From Desulfobacteraceae bacterium (lineage in GTDB: Bacteria > Desulfobacterota > Desulfobacteria > Desulfobacterales > Desulfobacteraceae), in contig JAAEMK010000489.1 in NCBI GenBank assembly GCA_024225635.1, positions 1 through 54,688 of the forward strand: DNA of 54,688 nucleotides, given 5' to 3'. The position numbers were made by a program, and so were the translations under genes. The notes under the pieces were generated by a model. That model saw only the letters and a program-made list of their open reading frames with translations. It was not told the DNA's origin and made no database searches. Positions 52,001-54,688 of the stretch are shown here, in pieces. Every line of letters begins with the position of its first letter. The first letter of the stretch is position 1.

Positions 52001-52152
52001 TCGGCCTTGGCCTCTCCATCACCCATACCATTGTCGAGGAGCATGACGGAAAAATCGTGGTGGAAACCGAGCCGGGCAGGGGCTGCTGTTTTAAGATCCA
52101 TCTGCCCGCACCTTTAATTATTACGAATGATACGGTCTTAAAAGATGAATAA
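49093..52152 (+). CDS. Hybrid-sensor-type histidine kinase (Cache-HAMP-GAF-PAS-HisKA-HATPase)
   Basis: This 1019-residue kinase has membrane segment 1 (about 20-38, FLAGFLLLSLMPLVGLSA), a large periplasmic double-Cache-type sensor (about 40-400), and membrane segment 2 (about 405-427, LIFVTGIVVAGIAVWLA). HAMP, GAF (about 500-660) and PAS (about 670-780) domains follow, then the H-box AAGIAHEIRNPL with His near 800, the N-box NIVLNALNVLD, and G-boxes RDNGPGIAQDDL and GFGLGLSIT. It overlaps the regulator gene by 8 nt and presumably phosphorylates it. The ligand is probably a dicarboxylate, judging from the divergent transporter gene. There is no receiver domain. Confidence 0.93.
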   Translation: MTDGIEQMHHMKFGILKKFLAGFLLLSLMPLVGLSAYTWMRMNRTVAILVDSSRDALTQNSMSLLEARAQAIAGQVEQLLSAGMDDLNMLATLPVDLKIYRDFAGAHHREIWMGAPMSDSREGVKKTIPLYNEVTFADTLGREKILIREGGSMAQGRDVSGTFQGRFGPENYFTETMAMADQAVYVSHLTGFHVPGPSGGEAVAGEAPGSLAYRGVIRFAKKVYHEGRLLGVVSLALDHRHLMEFTQHVLPFRDEKVAYPSYASGNYAFMFDDEGWMLTHPKPWDIRGFDRDGSLVDPASGQYRQALIKAGQQPFNLLHVPFVHENYQQIAREVIAGRSGVRQTASVGGISRVLAFAPIKFNHGAYRKTGCFGGVTLGAQTEAFHRTVNRTFDEIHFMLGKIAGSYFWLIFVTGIVVAGIAVWLARSFTLPIRMLIEKISDISRGKYDVDISITRGDELGILGREFSIMSHKLKQHEEHLVKSLDDLEKHVDILKSIHSAGQMFTFAFDREKVYEVILNTCVEGIGFKRAMLFIPNGKSTRLELVKAAGFDRWIEKLIYDSALEPIDISAASGNGDRTQAISHDIILDTLYERITCILGENSIALAPITIDGRLTGVLGVDVVRGKNKISEKRTKTLDIVANEAGMAIERARLMEEAVKRREFIESIFSNMLSGLIVFDKEGAILSANPRAMKFFKCSWKEMRRSNIEELLLPYPALMDLIRAERPQGEIRGAPVDLTLPGNKHIYLETSISTIQGGPRNSQASTLVIFRDMTTRKNMERHIARADKLVSLGILAAGIAHEIRNPLTGITLVLDDLHDRIPSGTGDRELIQKSLEEIEKLENIVNRLLDFASKPGHNPVMEDLNKVIDDTLFFVSKQCKRHGVELRKETAEDLPRVNIDRERIRQAILNIVLNALNVLDRGGEITITTSLVDNQEGRFVVLSIRDNGPGIAQDDLDNIFDPFFSRNPEGFGLGLSITHTIVEEHDGKIVVETEPGRGCCFKIHLPAPLIITNDTVLKDE

Positions 52153-53509
52153 AAAAATTCTTGTTGTGGATGATGAAGAGATCATCCGGGAAAACCTGCA
52201 CCGGATATTGACCGAAGAGACCTATGATGTCTCCACCGTGTCCTGTGGTCGGGAGTGCCTTGATTTTATCGCCAATAACGATATCGACATCGTTCTTCTG
52301 GACCTGAACCTGCCCGACCTGAACGGCATCGAGGTGCTGCAGCAGGCCAAGGAGCTGGAACCGGATCTGCTGGTGATCATCATCACCGGGTATGCCTCCA
52401 TCGAGTCGGCGGTCAAGGCCTTGAAACTCGGGGCCTATGACTACATTAAAAAACCGTTCAAGGCCGATGCCATCAAACTGATCCTGCGGCTTGCAATGGA
52501 AACAAGCCAGCTCAAGCAGCAGGTGGGCATCCTCAAAAAGAGCCTGAACCTGCCGGACCAGATCGATGTGGTGGCCCAGAGCCCCCAGATGCAGACCATC
52601 ATTGCCCAGGCCAGGGAGGTGGCACGCCACGAAACCGCCAATGTCCTGATCACGGGGGAGAGCGGCACGGGCAAGGAGGTGGTGGCTCAGACCATCCACC
52701 ACGCAAGTCCCCGGCGGGACATGCCCATGGTGATCATCAACTGTGCCGCCCTGCCGGAAAAACTCCTGGAGAGCGAACTGTTCGGCCATGAAAAAGGGGC
52801 GTTCACCGATGCGGTGAAAAAAAACAAGGGCCTGTTTGAGATGGCCGAGGGCGGCACCGTTTTCCTGGACGAGATTGGCGAGATGCCCATCCAGCTCCAG
52901 GCCAAACTCCTGGGGGTGCTGGAGCGCAGGTGCTTTCGCAGGATAGGCGGCAACCGGGACATAAAAACCGATGTCAAGGTCATTGCCGCCACCAACATCG
53001 ATCTTAAAAAGGCCATTGCGGAAAAGAAATTCCGGGGGGATCTCTACTACCGGCTCAGCGTGTTTCCCATCCACATTCCTCCCTTGCGGGAACGGTCGGA
53101 AGATATTCCGGCCTTTGCCACCCTGTTTTTGAACAAGTTTTCAAGGCAGTTTCATAAAAACTTTACCGCCATCACCGATGAGGCCCGGCAGAAACTCCAG
53201 GAATACGCATGGCCGGGCAATGTTCGGGAGATGAAAAATGTGTTTGAACGGATCTGCATCATGCACAACGATACCACCCTGAACCGGTCCCACCTGCCCC
53301 CGGAAATCGAGGACTCCCTGGCGGAATCGGCCTCCTTTGTGGAGATCCCCGAGGAGATCTATGATATTGAATCCGTGGTGGAGGAGGTGACCCTGCGGAT
53401 GATCAAAAAAGCGCTGAAAAAGAGCCGGGGCAACACCACAAAGGCCGCACAGCTCCTGGGCATTCCCCGGGGAACCCTGCGGTACAAGATCGACAAGCTG
53501 AAAATTTGA
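52145..53509 (+). CDS. NtrC-family sigma-54 response regulator
   Basis: This 454-residue protein has a receiver domain with acceptor Asp53 (VLLDLNLPD), an AAA+ domain with Walker A GESGTGKE, the sigma-54-binding KGAFTDAVK loop and FLDEIGEMP, and a C-terminal Fis-type HTH (NTTKAAQLLGIPRGTLRYKI). On phosphorylation it should activate the sigma-54 promoter at 48789. It overlaps the kinase gene start-to-stop by 8 nt. The architecture equals DctD/NtrC. Confidence 0.95.
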   Translation: MNKKILVVDDEEIIRENLHRILTEETYDVSTVSCGRECLDFIANNDIDIVLLDLNLPDLNGIEVLQQAKELEPDLLVIIITGYASIESAVKALKLGAYDYIKKPFKADAIKLILRLAMETSQLKQQVGILKKSLNLPDQIDVVAQSPQMQTIIAQAREVARHETANVLITGESGTGKEVVAQTIHHASPRRDMPMVIINCAALPEKLLESELFGHEKGAFTDAVKKNKGLFEMAEGGTVFLDEIGEMPIQLQAKLLGVLERRCFRRIGGNRDIKTDVKVIAATNIDLKKAIAEKKFRGDLYYRLSVFPIHIPPLRERSEDIPAFATLFLNKFSRQFHKNFTAITDEARQKLQEYAWPGNVREMKNVFERICIMHNDTTLNRSHLPPEIEDSLAESASFVEIPEEIYDIESVVEEVTLRMIKKALKKSRGNTTKAAQLLGIPRGTLRYKIDKLKI

Positions 53510-53578
53510 ATCCGTATGTTGCACGCCCCATGGGAAATCCTATGCCAGCCGTGTTGCTTAGAATGATTGAAGTAAAGA

Positions 53579-54436
53579 TTATTTGATGCCGGGGGCATTG
53601 TAAATAATACTGGAGGGAGGAGTCTTTGCGCTATAATCAATTTTATAATAAGTTGATATCTTAGAAATCTTTTTCCAGCTCGTGTTTTTCGAATAGAGGT
53701 ATTGTTCTACGATATAACCCTCCTCACCCTTGCATAACCTGAGTATGCCGGTGATTTTGTAGAAATCATCCTGCCTGGTCCACAAGGGTGCGTGAGCCGG
53801 GGAAGGTTCAATCCCCGGATAGCGGTATGCCGTATCAATTTCCGGGGATGTGTTTTTTGGGGTTTTCCAAAGTCTGTTCCAGCTGTCGCCGCCGTTTTTT
53901 GTATAGTAGGTGCTGATACTTCCGAGGCTGTCGGATACAGAGAAAATACCGTTCAGGTCGTCTAAAAAGCGAAATTCACTCAGCCAAATCAATGGGGCTC
54001 CGGCTTCAATAAAGTCGAGAGACACCATGCACCAGCTATTTCCGGCGTTCTCGCTGCGCAGCAAATACTCTGGGGTGTGTAGCCCCTCCGTTTGAAACGT
54101 GATGGTTGCCCATAGGTTTGCCTCGCCGTAGGTTCGGAGGTTTTCAATCCCGGCGCCTTCCACTTCGAAAATTCGATGTTTCCAAGTACGCCCGCCATCA
54201 ATGGAGACCAGCAGTACCGGCAGCTGCCTGTTGGCCTTGCCGGTCAAATGACCGCTGAGGAAGACATTGTTTTCAGGGAGGGTTGCTATCTCATCGAGAA
54301 AAAGGGTGAACTCATTTCCCTGCATCCGGGGAGCCGTGCATGCTGTAAGCTCCAAACACTTTGAGGTGGCACCTGGGTTCCCCAAAAGAAAGAGATATAT
54401 TACCCAAAAGCACAACAAGGCGACTTTGCGTATCAT
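53579..54436 (-). CDS. Exported Asp-box (BNR-repeat) protein
   Basis: This 285-residue protein starts with a signal peptide (MIRKVALLCFWVIYLFLLGN). Three Asp-box motifs S/T-x-D/N-x-G-x-S/T-W are visible: SIDGGRTWKH, SENAGNSWCM and TKNGGDSWNR. These occur in beta-propellers such as sialidase- and photosystem-assembly-like proteins, but no catalytic residues can be named. A Cys close to the signal end (SKCLELTAC) could make it a lipoprotein, although the lipobox is poor. ATG 54436 follows GGAGG. The gene is AT-richer than its neighbours and has no operon partner. Function unknown. Confidence 0.6.
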   Translation of the reverse strand: MIRKVALLCFWVIYLFLLGNPGATSKCLELTACTAPRMQGNEFTLFLDEIATLPENNVFLSGHLTGKANRQLPVLLVSIDGGRTWKHRIFEVEGAGIENLRTYGEANLWATITFQTEGLHTPEYLLRSENAGNSWCMVSLDFIEAGAPLIWLSEFRFLDDLNGIFSVSDSLGSISTYYTKNGGDSWNRLWKTPKNTSPEIDTAYRYPGIEPSPAHAPLWTRQDDFYKITGILRLCKGEEGYIVEQYLYSKNTSWKKISKISTYYKIDYSAKTPPSSIIYNAPGIK

Positions 54437-54569
54437 TGGAAACCTCCGGTTTATTGTTGGCGTGAGAAGCAAGGGGTTCTTTGTGAATTAGTAATTTGAT
54501 ACAAAGTCGAAATCAAAATCTGCTTTCCTCAATAGCTCGATGAATATTTCTAATTAATCAAAGGTAAAC

Positions 54570-54688
54570 CCCCGGCTTTGCCGGGGAGACTCCCAAAGTT
54601 TGACATTTGCGGGAATATAAGAAAGTCTCCCAAACTGTGAACCGCTCAAAGATCACAGAAAAGGAGACTTTCAATGAACAACAATAGA
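54570..54688 (+). mobile_element. Possible left end of an IS200-like element, cut by the window edge
   Basis: A GC hairpin (54570-54576 with 54580-54586) is followed by a perfect 10-bp inverted repeat (54621-54630 with 54663-54672). The second repeat would fold the AGGAGA ribosome site of a frame beginning at ATG 54674 (MNNNR, then the window ends). IS200 elements have the same order: an end-proximal hairpin that blocks read-in transcription and a hairpin that masks the transposase ribosome site. No transposase sequence is visible, so this is tentative. Confidence 0.35.

Overview
The window is about 54.7 kb of bacterial chromosome. Most genes are GC-rich, and several tracts are clearly AT-richer and look acquired. 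Gene content points to an anaerobic, fatty- or branched-acid-degrading member of the Desulfobacterota (Desulfobacteraceae-like). The main grounds are the biotin-dependent acyl-CoA carboxylase cluster with two acyl-CoA dehydrogenases and a dienoyl-CoA-reductase-type flavoenzyme, the sigma-54 two-component regulation, and the style of IS elements. This lineage call is inference, because no marker gene is present.

Layout. (1) 0.4-1.9 kb: an AT-rich MqsR/MqsA toxin-antitoxin pair with a SecB-like chaperone (a toxin-antitoxin-chaperone module) and a palindromic operator. (2) 2.2-5.1 kb: a diguanylate cyclase lying between an intact phzF-like gene and a decayed in-frame copy of part of it. (3) 5.2-6.5 kb: a DAHP synthase preceded by an aromatic-rich leader peptide and a multi-stem attenuator. 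(4) 6.6-8.9 kb: an MBL-fold hydrolase, the tail of a lost ABC ATPase, and an AT-rich solute-binding protein. (5) 8.9-13.8 kb: five overlapping genes for glycan work (three glycosyltransferases, a histidine phosphatase, a polysaccharide deacetylase). (6) 13.9-27 kb: an acyl-CoA catabolic cluster (TetR regulator, carboxyltransferase, biotin carboxylase, biotin carrier, crotonase, AtuA-like protein, two acyl-CoA dehydrogenases, old-yellow-enzyme-type reductase, DinB-like protein, gamma-carbonic-anhydrase-like protein). It resembles the Atu/Liu pathways. (7) 27.4-32.9 kb: a composite-transposon-like unit. One full IS carries a stop codon in its transposase, and a second truncated IS end lies at the far side. 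They bracket a DUF1538-DUF1538-PII-CBS-DUF3124 operon whose last gene, an antiporter, is cut. (8) 33-34.4 kb: guanine deaminase and tRNA-Leu(GAG). (9) 34.7-41.4 kb: a helical-repeat protein of unknown function, then a three-gene operon on the opposite strand encoding a single-pass membrane protein, a dynamin-like GTPase and an actin/Hsp70-like ATPase. The operon is reminiscent of SrfB-type systems and is the best candidate for an undescribed system. (10) 41.7-44.1 kb: a second aromatic-rich leader peptide and attenuator ahead of a second, unrelated-class DAHP synthase and aroB. (11) 44.1-47.2 kb: CreD and a radical SAM protein. (12) 47.2-53.5 kb: a DASS-family dicarboxylate transporter with a clear sigma-54 promoter and an upstream dyad, divergent from a sensor kinase and NtrC-type regulator. 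(13) 53.6 kb to the end: an Asp-box lipoprotein-like gene and the start of what looks like an IS200-type element.

The most notable observations are the membrane/GTPase/ATPase operon, the two independent aromatic leader-peptide attenuators controlling both DAHP synthases, the MqsRA-SecB module, and the composite insertion whose target site can be reconstructed.
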